Shown: in pieces, positions 25,308 to 33,584 of the stretch | Position numbering within the stretch: the first letter of the stretch is position 1 | Layout of the letters: each line of letters opens with the position of its first letter | Assembly (NCBI RefSeq): GCF_009901585.1 | Contig: NZ_WXYO01000002.1 | Location: forward strand, 156,769 to 220,768 | From: Poritiphilus flavus | GTDB lineage: Bacteria > Bacteroidota > Bacteroidia > Flavobacteriales > Flavobacteriaceae | DNA length: 64,000 nucleotides | Reading direction: 5' to 3' | Notes under the pieces: model-generated | Database searches by the model: none | The model's input: only the letters and a program-made list of their open reading frames with translations | Told to the model about the DNA's origin: nothing | Made by a program: the position numbers and the translations under genes

Positions 25308-26471
25308 ATGTCAAAAATTCTGGTAATTGAAGATGAAGCGGCGATTCGAAGGGTCTTGGTAAAGATCCTTAGCGAGGAAAGTGATGCCTACAAGGTGGAG
25401 GAGGCCGAAGATGGTGTAAAAGGTTTGGATTTGATCAAAAAGAACGACTATGATCTCGCTCTGTGCGACATAAAAATGCCAAAGATGGATGGTGTTGAGG
25501 TATTGGAAGCAGCCAGGAAACTCAAACCGGAAATCCCTTTTATCATGATCTCAGGTCACGGGGATCTGGATACCGCGGTAAACACTATGAGGCTTGGTGC
25601 TTTCGATTATATTTCAAAACCACCGGACCTTAACCGTCTTCTTACCACTGTACGCAACGCCCTGGACAGAAAAGAACTGGTCGTTGAGAATAAGATCCTC
25701 AAAAAGAAAGTAAGCAAGAATTACGAAATGGTCGGGGAAAGCAAAGCTATCCAGGCCATTAAGGATATGATTGACAAGGTGGCTCCTACGGATGCAAGGG
25801 TACTGATCACAGGCTCTAACGGTACCGGGAAGGAACTGGTTGCACATTGGATCCATCAGAAGAGTGAACGCAGCGGAGCCCCTTTTATTGAGGTGAATTG
25901 CGCAGCTATCCCGTCAGAACTCATAGAGAGTGAGTTATTTGGTCATGTTAAGGGAGCCTTTACCTCTGCGGTAAGAGACCGTGCAGGTAAGTTCGAAGCC
26001 GCAAATAAAGGAACTATTTTTCTGGATGAGATTGGAGATATGAGCCTATCAGCTCAGGCCAAAGTGCTTAGGGCTCTTCAGGAAAACAAGATATCCCGCG
26101 TGGGGACGGATAAGGACATTAAAGTGGATGTTCGGGTAGTAGCGGCTACCAATAAGGATCTGCAGAAGGAGATAGCCGATGGAAAATTTCGGGAAGATCT
26201 ATATCACCGTCTGGCGGTTATACTGATTCAGGTCCCTGCCTTGAACGACCGGCGTGAAGATATTCCATTGCTAATTGAACACTTTGCGAAGAAAATCGCC
26301 TCTGAACAGGGGGCCGCGCCTAAGGAATTCTCCAAAAAAGCCATTGAAATGCTAAAAGGCTATGACTGGACCGGTAATATCCGCGAACTTAGGAATGTTG
26401 TGGAAAGACTGATTATTCTCGGGGGCGAAGAAGTTGGTGAGGAAGACGTAAAACTATTTGCCAGTAAATAG
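25308..26471 (+). CDS. NtrC-family response regulator lacking a DNA-binding domain
   Basis: This 387-residue protein has an N-terminal receiver (phospho-acceptor Asp in LCDIKMPKMDG, residue about 50) and a linker helix. The sigma-54 AAA+ domain includes Walker A GSNGTGKE, Walker B TIFLDEIGDM and the arginine fingers. The sigma-54 contact loop reads GAFTSA instead of GAFTGA. The chain ends about 35 residues after DWTGNIRELRNVVERL, so there is no Fis-type HTH. It lies 10 nt after the barrel gene. It could still act as an activator from solution, or as a protein that modulates another activator. Confidence 0.88.
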   Translation: MSKILVIEDEAAIRRVLVKILSEESDAYKVEEAEDGVKGLDLIKKNDYDLALCDIKMPKMDGVEVLEAARKLKPEIPFIMISGHGDLDTAVNTMRLGAFDYISKPPDLNRLLTTVRNALDRKELVVENKILKKKVSKNYEMVGESKAIQAIKDMIDKVAPTDARVLITGSNGTGKELVAHWIHQKSERSGAPFIEVNCAAIPSELIESELFGHVKGAFTSAVRDRAGKFEAANKGTIFLDEIGDMSLSAQAKVLRALQENKISRVGTDKDIKVDVRVVAATNKDLQKEIADGKFREDLYHRLAVILIQVPALNDRREDIPLLIEHFAKKIASEQGAAPKEFSKKAIEMLKGYDWTGNIRELRNVVERLIILGGEEVGEEDVKLFASK

Positions 26472-26530
26472 GAAAACTAAGGGTTAAAGTACGAAGTAAG
26501 CGGTAAAAACCAGGAACGGAGAAGAACTCC

Positions 26531-27220
26531 TTATTTACAGGCTTCCAACTTTACCAATGCAGCTTCCGCGATTTCCTTGGTACGGAGGTTGTAGTATTTT
26601 TTGGCTTCGCTTAGGTCTTGCTTGAGTAATTGTAACTCACAGTGTTTATAAATTCGGTTTGTAAAGACATAGGCCTCTTTGCAGTCTACTGAATTTACTA
26701 CGTTTTCCAATGATGCTTCAAAGTTTTTCAAAGACTCATCTATTTTGTCCTCCAGCTTTTTACCGTTTAATTCCACAAAAGCATTTTTCTTCTTTTCGGA
26801 TTCCACTGTGTTCATGGCAAGTAGTTGCGAATCATAAGGGCTATCGTGCAATTCGTCATGCTCTTCCAGGGCTTCCAAACTGGTCAGGGCATTATCCAGA
26901 GCTCGGGTTAACAGTAATTTGGTGCCATTTAACGAAGAGACCCTGGTGGCCTTTTTTAGGTTATCCAGGCTTTCGTAAATACTATTTATCATTTGTTTGC
27001 AACCACATTCCTCAAATTGCTTTTTAGACTTTTCAATGGCGTTCAAAGCCTTGTATGCGTAGAATCGGGAAGTATTGATATCCTTGGCTTCAAGGGCCTT
27101 TTCAGTCTGTGATCGAACATAGCCAATATTGGAACCGGCGTAATCACAGGCTTTATTAAAACTGAAGGAAGAAAGTGTTAAAAACACCGTAGCGTACCAT
27201 ATGTAGTACCTTCTTTTCAT
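26531..27220 (-). CDS. Secreted helical protein of unknown function
   Basis: I start at MKRRYYIWYATVFLTLSSFS (27220), a signal peptide; four extra residues upstream are possible. The mature ~205 residues are almost all helical, with repeated KALEAKDINTS / AYKALNAIEKSKKQ type segments and six cysteines, of which two are in CGCKQ. It resembles helical periplasmic proteins with repeated bundles. It is convergent with the NtrC-like gene and divergent from ppk2. I do not recognise a family. Confidence 0.6.
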   Translation of the reverse strand: MKRRYYIWYATVFLTLSSFSFNKACDYAGSNIGYVRSQTEKALEAKDINTSRFYAYKALNAIEKSKKQFEECGCKQMINSIYESLDNLKKATRVSSLNGTKLLLTRALDNALTSLEALEEHDELHDSPYDSQLLAMNTVESEKKKNAFVELNGKKLEDKIDESLKNFEASLENVVNSVDCKEAYVFTNRIYKHCELQLLKQDLSEAKKYYNLRTKEIAEAALVKLEACK

Positions 27221-27413
27221 AGCATAAGGCATTGATTCAGTAAAATTTAGGCTTAGTAAAGATAGGAGGAGATGAGCCCGTTTCCCTATTTTTTTCGATT
27301 AACTGTAAGTCGACACCGTTCTTATAGACCAACGGTAAGGTTTAGAGGACAAACCGTGGTATTTTTTACACACACGGCTGTGGAACCCCGACAAAATGCT
27401 TTATATTCATCCT

Positions 27414-28298
27414 ATGAATAAAATACAGAGTGGTAATTATTTAGCCTCATCCAGTGTAAAACTTTCAGAAACAGATACTTATGAAGATTTTGGTCGATCC
27501 GAAAAGGAGTTGAAAACCGAGTTGGAAGAGGTACGTGTAAAACTCGGGAAATTTCAGGATACACTATATGCACATGGGAAATACGCCGTGTTGATATGCA
27601 TTCAGGGAATGGATACAGCAGGAAAAGACAGCCTGATCCGGGAGGTTTTCAAGGATTTTAACGCCAGGGGAGTGGTAGTACACAGTTTTAAGGTTCCTAC
27701 GGAGCTTGAACTAAAGCACGATTATATCTGGAGACATTATATCGCATTACCGGCTAAAGGAAAATTTGGGGTTTTTAACCGGACGCATTATGAAAATGTA
27801 CTGGTGACCCGCGTTCACCCTGAGTATATCCTGAGTGAAGATATCCCTGGGATACATCGTGTGGAAGACATAAATCACGAATTCTGGGAAAAACGCTTTG
27901 AACAGATCAACAATTTTGAAAGGCATATCGCCGATAACGGTACGCTGGTGTTTAAGTTTTTTCTACATCTTTCAAAAGAAGAACAGCGGCAACGCCTGCT
28001 TCGCAGATTACGCCTAAAGGAGAAGCATTGGAAGTTCTCACCTGGCGATCTAAAAGAAAGAAAATTGTGGGACAAGTATCAAAAATGTTATGAAGAGGCT
28101 ATTCGGAAGACTTCCAAGCCGCATGCCCCCTGGTATGTTATCCCGGCAGATAGTAAAAGGGCTGCAAGATTGATCGTTGCTTCGATTTTGCTGCAGGAAT
28201 TAAAAAAATATAAAGATATAAAGGAGCCGGAATTAGAAGATGAGGTAAAAGCCAATTTAGACCTATACAAGGCTGCTTTGGAAAGTGAAAAAGAATGA
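27414..28298 (+). CDS. Polyphosphate kinase 2 family protein
   Basis: I start at MNKIQSGNYL (27414); a Met 18 nt earlier is possible. The ~294 residues show the PPK2 Walker A GMDTAGKDSLIREVF and the conserved GVVVHSFKVPTELELKHDYIWR. NRTHYENVLVTRVHPEYIL and a lid with RRLRLKEKHWKF are also present. PPK2 enzymes phosphorylate nucleoside mono- or diphosphates using polyphosphate. Subclass I-III cannot be fixed from this alone. Its stop overlaps the start of the M28 peptidase gene. Confidence 0.9.
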   Translation: MNKIQSGNYLASSSVKLSETDTYEDFGRSEKELKTELEEVRVKLGKFQDTLYAHGKYAVLICIQGMDTAGKDSLIREVFKDFNARGVVVHSFKVPTELELKHDYIWRHYIALPAKGKFGVFNRTHYENVLVTRVHPEYILSEDIPGIHRVEDINHEFWEKRFEQINNFERHIADNGTLVFKFFLHLSKEEQRQRLLRRLRLKEKHWKFSPGDLKERKLWDKYQKCYEEAIRKTSKPHAPWYVIPADSKRAARLIVASILLQELKKYKDIKEPELEDEVKANLDLYKAALESEKE

Positions 28299-29692
28299 AA
28301 AAGATATTAGTGATTTTTTTCCTGAGCACTGCGGTGCTATTTGCTCAGACAGAAGATGAAAAAGCCATCAGGTCTTTTTACGATGCGGCCCTTACTCAGG
28401 GAAAAGCCTATGATTGGCTAAATCATTTATCCAACCAGATCGGCGGGCGACTTTCAGGTTCTGTCCAGGCGGAACAGGCTGTTAGGTATACCCGCATACA
28501 GTTAGATTCACTGGGTTTGGACCGTGTATGGCTACAATCCGTAATGGTACCGAAATGGGTTAGGGGCACCCCTGAATTCGCTTATATAGAAACCAGGCCG
28601 GGGATTACCAGTAACGTTCCTATCACAGCACTTGGAGGCTCTGTATCTACCCCAGTTGGCGGTATTAAAGCCAAGGTAATAGAAGTACAGGGCATAGAGG
28701 ATCTGGCTGTCAAGGGAAGAGATCAGATCGAAGGCAAGATCGTATTTTACAATCGCCCAATGGATCCTACGCTGATCAGTACCTTCCAATCCTATTCAGG
28801 TTGTGTGGACCAGCGCTACTCTGGGGCCGCAGAGGCGGCAAAATTTGGTGCTGTGGGTGTTATTGTCCGATCGATGAATCTGCGGCTGGATGATTATCCG
28901 CACACTGGTTCCATGAGCTATGGAGAAACCCCGGTTAACGAGCGAATCCCTGCGGCGGCCATAAGTACCAATGGTGCGGAACTGCTGAGTACCACCCTGA
29001 AGTTAAATCCCGAGATAAACTTTTATTTTAAGCAAAACTGCAAGCAGTTAGATGATGTAGAGTCGTTCAATGTCGTCGGCGAGATCCGTGGCAGTACCTA
29101 TCCGGGTGAGATCATTCTTGTAGGCGGGCATTTGGATTCCTGGGACCTTGGAGATGGCTCACACGACGATGGAGCAGGTTGTGTGCAAAGTATGGAGGTG
29201 CTAAGGTTGTTTAAGGTTACTGGGTATAAGCCGAAAAGAACCATAAGGGTTGTGCTCTTTATGAATGAGGAAAATGGCCTAAGGGGTGGGAATGCCTATG
29301 CTGATGCGGCCAAACGTAAAAGGGAGCAACACGTTTTTGCGCTGGAAAGCGATGCCGGAGGTTTTACCCCACGTGGTTTTTCATTTGATTGTGATCAGGC
29401 CAATTTTCAGCAGGTACAATCCTGGAAACCCCTTTTTGAACCTTATTTGATCCACCAGTTTATCCAGGGCGGTAGCGGAGCGGATATCGGACCTTTAAAA
29501 ACGGATGAGCTGGTCCTGGCTGGATTACGGCCGGACTCCCAGCGGTATTTTGATCATCACCATGCGGAGAACGATACCTTTGAGCATGTAAACAAGCGCG
29601 AATTGGAGTTAGGTGCAGCAACCATGACCAGCCTGGTATACCTTTTTGATAAGTACGGTACGGTTAAACCTGAAAAGATCAAGGGGAGATAG
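28295..29692 (+). CDS. M28 family metallopeptidase, secreted
   Basis: This 465-residue protein has a signal peptide ending at AVLFAQ and a PA-like insert (about 100-230). The M28 metal site reads GGHLDSWDLGDGSHDDGAGC (His, Asp), MNEENGLRGG (catalytic and ligand Glu), ALESDAGG (Asp), and YFDHHHAENDTFEHV (His). It is a zinc amino- or carboxypeptidase acting in the periplasm or on the surface. The start overlaps ppk2 by 4 nt. The stop runs directly into the 29.7 kb repeat region. Confidence 0.9.
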   Translation: MKKILVIFFLSTAVLFAQTEDEKAIRSFYDAALTQGKAYDWLNHLSNQIGGRLSGSVQAEQAVRYTRIQLDSLGLDRVWLQSVMVPKWVRGTPEFAYIETRPGITSNVPITALGGSVSTPVGGIKAKVIEVQGIEDLAVKGRDQIEGKIVFYNRPMDPTLISTFQSYSGCVDQRYSGAAEAAKFGAVGVIVRSMNLRLDDYPHTGSMSYGETPVNERIPAAAISTNGAELLSTTLKLNPEINFYFKQNCKQLDDVESFNVVGEIRGSTYPGEIILVGGHLDSWDLGDGSHDDGAGCVQSMEVLRLFKVTGYKPKRTIRVVLFMNEENGLRGGNAYADAAKRKREQHVFALESDAGGFTPRGFSFDCDQANFQQVQSWKPLFEPYLIHQFIQGGSGADIGPLKTDELVLAGLRPDSQRYFDHHHAENDTFEHVNKRELELGAATMTSLVYLFDKYGTVKPEKIKGR

Positions 29693-29732
29693 TTTGCAGT
29701 TTGCAGTGAATAGTAAACAGTGAACAGTGAAC
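29691..29732. repeat. Heptad word array AGTnnnC
   Basis: Six consecutive 7-nt words fit AGTnnnC/T, for example AGTTTGC and AGTGAAC. The first word overlaps the peptidase stop codon. The same heptads recur at 46558-46620. Confidence 0.8.
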
Positions 29733-29743
29733 AGTTTGCTATC

Positions 29744-29800
29744 TAATGGTCTAATCGTCTAATCCGTCCAAACGTCCAATTATCCAGCCATCGAACTCTC
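29744..29800. repeat. Short octad word array
   Basis: Seven words such as TAATGGTC and TAATCGTC are spaced 8 nt apart (one is 9). This is a smaller version of the array at 30053-30277. Confidence 0.75.
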
Positions 29801-29840
29801 TTAATCTAATTAGCCACATTTCCAAATGAATACTTGGTCT

Positions 29841-29905
29841 CTCCGCTTTGAAAATGCAGTGCCTAGGATTAACTTGAGTTTGGGGTGGGGTTGGAAGCCC
29901 CGTGA
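29841..29905. repeat. Dispersed hairpin module, copy 1
   Basis: About 65 nt are highly similar to 46491-46556: TGCAGTG, GGATTAA and TTGGGGTGGGG are shared in order. The module ends in a hairpin formed by GGGGTTGGAAGCCCC. Confidence 0.8.
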
Positions 29906-29932
29906 GAATTGGCGAGCCAATTTTCAGTATGC

Positions 29933-29992
29933 AGTTAGCAGTCCTCCTTCGCAAAGGCTATCGAGGATGAGATCGGTGAACAGTAAACAGTG
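29933..29992. repeat. Dispersed TCCTCC module, copy 1
   Basis: The core AGTCCTCCTTCGC followed by AAAGGCT and GAGGATGA is shared with 46166-46234 and 46334-46386. TCCTC/GAGGA arms can form a stem, and heptads AGTnnnC flank it. Confidence 0.8.
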
Positions 29993-30052
29993 TTCTTATT
30001 AAAAAACATTTAACTGGCATGAACATCACAACGTACACGAACCTGATCCATC

Positions 30053-30277
30053 CAACCGTCTAACCATCTAGCAATCCACCCATCCAACCGTCCAAGAATC
30101 CAACTATCTAACCGTCTAACCACTCAGCCATCCACCAATCTAATTGTCTAACAGTCCAACAGTCTAGCCATCTAACCATCTAACCGTCCAACCATCTAAT
30201 CGTCTAGCCATCCAACCATCCAACCGTCTAGCCATCCAACCATCCAACCCTCTAATCCATCCAACCTCCCAACAGTC
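30053..30277. repeat. Octad word array (28 units)
   Basis: 28 consecutive words follow YARCCRTC-like spelling (TAACCATC, CAACCGTC, TAGCCATC). 27 are exactly 8 nt and one is 9 nt. The words vary in sequence but never lose phase. An 8-nt step excludes a conserved reading frame. The array ends 30 nt before the -7 box of the peptidyl-prolyl isomerase gene. Confidence 0.9.
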
Positions 30278-30307
30278 CGAAATCTCGGTTCGTCAAGTAA
30301 ATTTCGC

Positions 30308-30315
30308 TACCTTTG
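30308..30315 (+). promoter_or_regulatory. -7 promoter element of the isomerase gene
   Basis: TACCTTTG, 22 nt before the start codon; no clear -33 TTG. Confidence 0.5.
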
Positions 30316-30337
30316 GCGCTCATTTAAAAAGAGAACT

Positions 30338-31273
30338 ATGCAAGACGGGATTTACGCCAAATTCAATACCTCAAAAGGCGAAATTTTAGTAAAACTTACT
30401 CACGATAAAACGCCGGGAACTGTTGGTAACTTTGTCGGACTGGCAGAAGGCAAATTAGGTAATACCGCCAAACCGGAAGGTACTCCTTATTACAACGGAC
30501 TTACCTTCCATAGGGTAATACCAGATTTTATGATCCAGGGTGGATGTCCTCAAGGAACAGGTACCGGAGATCCGGGATACAAATTTGATGACGAATTTCA
30601 TCAGGAGCTTACCCATTCAGGCCCGGGAGTGCTTTCTATGGCTAACGCCGGACCAGGTACTAACGGAAGCCAGTTCTTTATTACCCATGTGGCTACTCCA
30701 TGGTTAGACAATAAACATACAGTATTCGGGCACGTGGAACACGGTCAGGAAGTAGTCGATGCCATTGCCCAGGGAGACCTGATTGAGTCCCTGGAAATTG
30801 TACGCCAGGGTAATGAGGCAACCAATTGGGACGCTGTTGAAGCTTTCAGGACCTTTGAGAAGGTAAAAGAGGAACGGGAGGCCGAACAGAAAAAAAAGGC
30901 CGAGGCAGAATTGGAAAAACTTTCTGCTGGTTTCGAAAAGACTGAAAGTGGTCTAAGATTTAAGATCCTGAAACAAGGCAATGGTGAAAAGGCCGCCAAA
31001 GGCAATATGGTCTCCGTGCATTACGAAGGTAGCCTTGCTAATGGACAGGTTTTTGATTCTTCCTATAGCCGAAATCAACCTATTGATTTTCAGTTAGGTG
31101 TCGGACAAGTGATTCCGGGTTGGGACGAAGGGATTGGTCTGTTGTCTGTAGGAGATAAGGCCCGATTTGTTATTCCTTCATACCTGGCATATGGTGCGGC
31201 AGGAGCAGGCGGAGGTATTATTCCACCGAACGCCACGCTTATTTTTGAAGTAGAACTGATGGGAGTAAAGTAG
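30338..31273 (+). CDS. Peptidyl-prolyl isomerase: cyclophilin fused to FKBP
   Basis: This 311-residue cytoplasmic protein (no signal peptide) joins two unrelated isomerase folds. Residues about 1-165 are a cyclophilin ([45 protein letters not shown]). A charged helix with [16 protein letters not shown] links to an FKBP domain (about 200-311: [50 protein letters not shown]). Both active sites look intact. It stands alone between the octad array and a 600-nt region with two microproteins. Confidence 0.94.
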   Translation: MQDGIYAKFNTSKGEILVKLTHDKTPGTVGNFVGLAEGKLGNTAKPEGTPYYNGLTFHRVIPDFMIQGGCPQGTGTGDPGYKFDDEFHQELTHSGPGVLSMANAGPGTNGSQFFITHVATPWLDNKHTVFGHVEHGQEVVDAIAQGDLIESLEIVRQGNEATNWDAVEAFRTFEKVKEEREAEQKKKAEAELEKLSAGFEKTESGLRFKILKQGNGEKAAKGNMVSVHYEGSLANGQVFDSSYSRNQPIDFQLGVGQVIPGWDEGIGLLSVGDKARFVIPSYLAYGAAGAGGGIIPPNATLIFEVELMGVK

Positions 31274-31313
31274 GCTTATTTTGCCTGGCTTAGCAGCCAT
31301 TCGATATAACGGA

Positions 31314-31400
31314 TTACTTTTTGCTATTCCTTAAGGAAGGGATCAGTAGCAGCAGGTTTATGGCGATAATGCCCAGAACAATTCCAAGGAAAAGCGACAT
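31314..31400 (-). CDS. Single-TM microprotein, 28 residues
   Basis: The ATG at 31400 opens a 28-codon frame. Residues 3-21 form one hydrophobic helix containing INLLLLI, and the tail is short and basic (SLRNSKK). F4, I7, N15, L18, L19 and S22 match, without gaps, the microprotein at 31503-31592 and the 60-aa protein at 14858-15040. It has no Shine-Dalgarno, which is normal here; the upstream AAAATT is A-rich as usual in this genome. Too short for normal gene callers. Function unknown. Confidence 0.5.
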   Translation of the reverse strand: MSLFLGIVLGIIAINLLLLIPSLRNSKK

Positions 31401-31502
31401 AATTTTAAAACTTTGGCTGGAGTCTGAGACTACCAGGCGGGTTCTGTTCTAATAACAACTCGAACCTTACAAACCCTACCCAAAGAACCTGAATTTCTTA
31501 GA

Positions 31503-31592
31503 TCAGGATTTATTGGTCTTTTTTCCGCTCAAAAACAACAATAGGATATTTACAAATAGCAGTAAGAAAAGAATGACCAAAAAAGTAATCAT
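31503..31592 (-). CDS. Single-TM microprotein, 29 residues
   Basis: The ATG at 31592 opens a 29-codon frame on the same strand as the previous one, 102 nt upstream of it. Residues 2-21 form a hydrophobic helix with VNILLLF, and the tail is basic (SGKKTNKS). It shares F4, I7, N15, L18, L19 and S22 with its neighbour, and the MxTF start with the 60-aa protein at 14858-15040. I see no exact promoter box. Function unknown. Confidence 0.5.
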   Translation of the reverse strand: MITFLVILFLLLFVNILLLFLSGKKTNKS

Positions 31593-31860
31593 AGCTGTGG
31601 TTGTTAAGCCGGGGAATTTGTCGAATGTTTAACCTTTAGACGGGAAAGTTCTAAATGGTTGCGCCAAAGTTAAACAAAATTTCAGCTGGTTTTATAATAA
31701 AATTCTTACACATTTTTTTAGAGAATGAAGACTGTTAATTCAGGCTGTGTAAGATTCAAAACTTGTCGAGAAACTTTTGCTAATGTTTAGTCCTCAACGG
31801 TTTTCGGGAAGGCAGGGAAACAAACAAGTTGAAAATAGATTGCTCCAGGCAAGTCCTAAA
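31593..31860. other. Intergenic stretch without recognised feature
   Basis: An AT-rich stretch between the microprotein start and the peroxiredoxin terminator. I find no convincing frame, repeat or promoter in it. At its other side, 31277-31310 on the minus strand reads QKVIRYIEWLLSQAK then a stop, which resembles a decayed C-terminal helix of an enzyme, but this is too short to call. Confidence 0.4.
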
Positions 31861-31886
31861 AAAAGCCTCCCGAAAAGGAGGCTTTT
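31861..31886. terminator. Terminator of the peroxiredoxin gene
   Basis: A 10-bp perfect stem AAAAGCCTCC/GGAGGCTTTT with loop CGAAAA; A-runs and T-runs on both sides make it bidirectional. Confidence 0.85.
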
Positions 31887-31892
31887 ACTTTT

Positions 31893-32531
31893 CTAGACCG
31901 TAGGATCCGGTGTCAAGCGGAGATAGGGTTTGATCTCTTCAACTCCTTTACTGAAAATTTCTTTTGCCTCATCAGTTGGAATAGAAGGGCTAACCACTAC
32001 ATCCTGCCCGTGTTCCCAATTTGCCGGTGTGGCCACTTTGTGATAGGCCGTAAGTTGCAATGAATCGATCACCCTCAACAGTTCGTGGAAATTACGTCCT
32101 GTAGATGCCGGATATGTAATGATTAACTTCACTGTCTTATCCGGTGCAATAATATACACGGACCGGACCGTAAGCGTATCATCGGCGTTAGGGTGGATCA
32201 TGTCGTAAAGATCGGATACCTTGCGATCTTCATCTGCTATTATGGGAAAGTTTACCGTGGTGTGCTGTGTTTCATTGATGTCCTTAATCCACTCATTGTG
32301 GGATTCTTTACCATCCACACTTAGCGCCACCATTTTCACATTGCGCTTGTCAAATTCCGCTTTGAATTTTGCCGCGGTTCCCAATTCTGTAGTACAGACC
32401 GGGGTAAAGTCCGCAGGATGTGAAAACAGTATTCCCCATCCGTCTCCAAGATATTCGTAGAAGTTAAATTGTCCTTCTGAACTGTCTGCTGTAAAGTCGG
32501 GGGCCATGTCGCCTAATCTAATTGTTGCCAT
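31893..32531 (-). CDS. 1-Cys peroxiredoxin (Prx6-like)
   Basis: This 212-residue protein has DGWGILFSHPADFTPVCTTELG, the Prx6-type active site; the peroxidatic Cys is the only cysteine in the protein. The GRNFHELLRVIDSLQL helix and the C-terminal extension with PANWEHGQDVVV are typical of Prx6. It reduces peroxides in the cytoplasm and needs an outside thiol for recycling. Nearby thioredoxin-like and DinB/YfiT-type thiol genes on both strands fit redox work. It ends at an intrinsic terminator. Confidence 0.94.
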   Translation of the reverse strand: MATIRLGDMAPDFTADSSEGQFNFYEYLGDGWGILFSHPADFTPVCTTELGTAAKFKAEFDKRNVKMVALSVDGKESHNEWIKDINETQHTTVNFPIIADEDRKVSDLYDMIHPNADDTLTVRSVYIIAPDKTVKLIITYPASTGRNFHELLRVIDSLQLTAYHKVATPANWEHGQDVVVSPSIPTDEAKEIFSKGVEEIKPYLRLTPDPTV

Positions 32532-32711
32532 TTTATTTGCTTTAAGGTTGTATTATCAAATACCGTAAAATTAGGCGGAATACTGGGGAAATTACACCTG
32601 GGTCTGGTTAAAAATGTATTAAAGTTTTAGAAATGAAGCACATTTCAAATTCGGCGATTAATTCAGACATAGGTATCCCAATATTTCTAAATCTTGCACT
32701 ACTTTTATAAC

Positions 32712-33266
32712 ATGACAGAGAAAGAACTACAAGAACTTCGATATCCCATCGGATATTTTAGTCGCCCTGATATTATAACCGATGAGATCCTGGCTGAATG
32801 GATCGCTCAACTGGAGTCTTATCCGGACAGATTACAGTCCTTGGTCAGTGCACTTTCGGAGGAGCAATTAGCCTGTCCGTATAGGCCGGATGGCTGGACA
32901 GTGCGTCAGGTAATACATCATGTGGCAGACAGCCACCACAATAGCTATGTACGCTTTAAATGGGGCCTTACCGAAGACCGCCCGACGATCAAAGCCTACG
33001 AGGAGAAGCATTGGGCTGAACTCTTTGATACCAAAACAGGGCCCATAGCATTGTCTTTGGCTCACCTAAGGGCGGTACATGCTAAACTGGTCTTTCTTTT
33101 GAAAGGCCTTAGCAGGGAACAACTCAGGCGGACATTCATTCACCCTGACGATGGCAGCGAAACTTCCCTTGAAGAGAATATTGGGAGATATGTGTGGCAT
33201 GGAAATCATCACTTTGCCCATATCAGGAACCTGCTGGAAAGGAAAGGATGGCTCAACGAACCCTAG
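32712..33266 (+). CDS. YfiT-type DinB-like metal-dependent transferase
   Basis: I use the ATG at 32712, because MTEKELQELRYPIGYF is the usual YfiT opening. The ~184 residues form a DinB four-helix bundle with metal-binding histidines in VIHHVADSHHNSYVRFKW and in WHGNHHFAHI. Family members transfer bacillithiol or related thiols, or hydrolyse small substrates. This one lies among peroxiredoxin and thioredoxin-like genes, which supports a thiol role. Its stop overlaps the cupin gene on the other strand by 4 nt. Confidence 0.85.
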   Translation: MTEKELQELRYPIGYFSRPDIITDEILAEWIAQLESYPDRLQSLVSALSEEQLACPYRPDGWTVRQVIHHVADSHHNSYVRFKWGLTEDRPTIKAYEEKHWAELFDTKTGPIALSLAHLRAVHAKLVFLLKGLSREQLRRTFIHPDDGSETSLEENIGRYVWHGNHHFAHIRNLLERKGWLNEP

Positions 33267-33583
33267 GGTTTTTCGCCTCCTTCCGGGCCGTAGAAAAACA
33301 CCCAGGTTACAAAGTCATCACTAAAGTTTTCAAATCGGTGGACTACCCCTGCCGGAACGAATAGAAAATCACCTGGAGCAAAAGCAGTCCTTTCGGTGTC
33401 CATTAAAAACTCCCCAGTTCCTGAAATTACAACGTAAATTTCGTCCCGGGTATGGGGTTGCTGCAGATCAACCTTCTCTGGTTTATATACCTCAACGTAA
33501 AGGGAACCATGTTTGAAGATCTCCTGGAACAATTTACCGCTGTCTGCGAGTCTTGACAGCGCTTCTGCTTTACTAACTTTCAT
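33263..33583 (-). CDS. Cupin-domain protein
   Basis: I use the ATG at 33583, 1 nt after the stop of the thioredoxin-like gene upstream; an ATG at 33616 would overlap that gene by 32 nt. The ~106 residues are one conserved cupin barrel: HTRDEIYVVISGTGEFLMD (motif 1) and GDFLFVPAGVVHRFENFSDD (motif 2), with metal ligands His, Glu and His. The short single domain gives no substrate. The pair with the thioredoxin-like gene is on one transcript. Confidence 0.82.
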   Translation of the reverse strand: MKVSKAEALSRLADSGKLFQEIFKHGSLYVEVYKPEKVDLQQPHTRDEIYVVISGTGEFLMDTERTAFAPGDFLFVPAGVVHRFENFSDDFVTWVFFYGPEGGEKP

Positions 33584-33584
33584 A

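Noticed and set aside
30053-30277. CRISPR array
   Set aside because: No conserved repeat of 24-40 nt, no unique spacers and no cas gene; the 8-nt words vary continuously.
31277-31310. Short minus-strand frame reading QKVIRYIEWLLSQAK
   Set aside because: Looks like an enzyme C-terminus but is bounded by stops on both sides and is too short to support.
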